Shown here: positions 5,346-5,380 of the stretch, piece after piece
Position numbering within the stretch: the stretch's first letter is position 1
How the letters are laid out: every line of letters starts with the position of its first letter
Assembly: GCA_021159525.1 (NCBI GenBank)
Contig: JAGHEC010000056.1
Coordinates: forward strand, 1-5,380
Direction of reading: 5' to 3'
Source: Deltaproteobacteria bacterium
GTDB taxonomy: Bacteria > Desulfobacterota > DSM-4660 > Desulfatiglandales > Desulfatiglandaceae
Length of the DNA stretch: 5,380 bases
Program-made: the position numbers and the translations under genes
The notes under the pieces: model-generated
Told to the model about the DNA's origin: nothing
Databases searched by the model: none
The model's input: the letters and a program-made list of their open reading frames with translations, nothing else

Positions 5346-5380
5346 GCCATTGCCTTGTTACCCATGTTACTTCCTTCTGC

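Larger units (their letters stand above)
5211..5362 (+). mobile_element. MITE-like or REP-like non-coding element, about 150 bp
   Basis: The two ends are imperfect inverted repeats. The left end has GGTAACA (5211-5217), CAAT (5221-5224) and GGGCAG (5231-5236). Read inward on the minus strand, the right end has GGTAACA (5362-5356), CAAT (5352-5349) and GGGCAG (5345-5340), with equal 3-base spacing between the first two blocks. The interior contains no credible gene but has two hairpins, at 5301-5328 and 5332-5345. The left 36 bases recur at the other end of the window. Small size, terminal inverted repeats, internal palindromes and recurrence fit a non-autonomous mobile element. No transposase is visible. 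TTCCTT occurs at 5205-5210 and again at 5371-5376 and could be a target duplication if the element extends to 5370. Confidence 0.45.

Noticed and set aside
5211..5362. Integron attC site
   Set aside because: The ends read GGTAACA / TGTTACC and do not fit the RYYYAAC / GTTRRRY core sites; no integrase is present.

Overview
The window looks like bacterial chromosome from a Gram-negative anaerobe. I would guess a Desulfobacterota / deltaproteobacterial relative, with low to moderate confidence. The reasons are the moderately GC-rich coding style, strong AGGAGG-type ribosome sites, a fused SpmA-SpmB membrane protein, and a compact IclR plus tandem acyl-CoA dehydrogenase operon of the kind common in fatty-acid- or aromatic-degrading anaerobes. 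No rRNA, tRNA, CRISPR array or transposase gene is visible.

Layout. Bases 1-36 hold one copy of a dispersed repeat, cut by the window edge. Bases 95-1384 (minus strand) encode a 429-residue fused SpmA/SpmB (nucleoside-recognition/Gate domain) membrane protein. A roughly 215-base AT-rich divergent spacer (1385-1599) carries candidate promoters for both directions and a hairpin with flanking A and T tracts. On the plus strand follows a tight three-gene operon: an IclR-family regulator (1600-2412), an MCAD-like acyl-CoA dehydrogenase (2431-3558) and a second, clearly different acyl-CoA dehydrogenase (3574-4779), with gaps of 18 and 15 bases. Convergent to it, and sharing its stop-codon bases, is a small minus-strand gene (4776-5159) whose product carries a phospholipase-A2-like DGCS / C-x2-HD pattern. 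The last 170 bases hold a second copy of the repeat as part of a MITE-like, hairpin-rich element of about 150 bp.

How it may work together. The regulator probably controls the two flavoenzymes, which would oxidise one or two acyl-CoA substrates and pass electrons to an electron-transfer flavoprotein encoded elsewhere. The divergent Gate-domain protein shares the control region and may be co-regulated. A 15-base palindrome at the regulator's start codon differs at one position from the IclR-type box TGGAAAT-N-ATTTCCA as I remember it, which suggests autoregulation. The acyl-CoA substrate cannot be decided from sequence alone.

The strongest unexplained signals are the inverted pair of 36-base repeats bracketing the whole gene set, the MITE-like element on the right, the IclR-type box, and the PLA2-like small protein.
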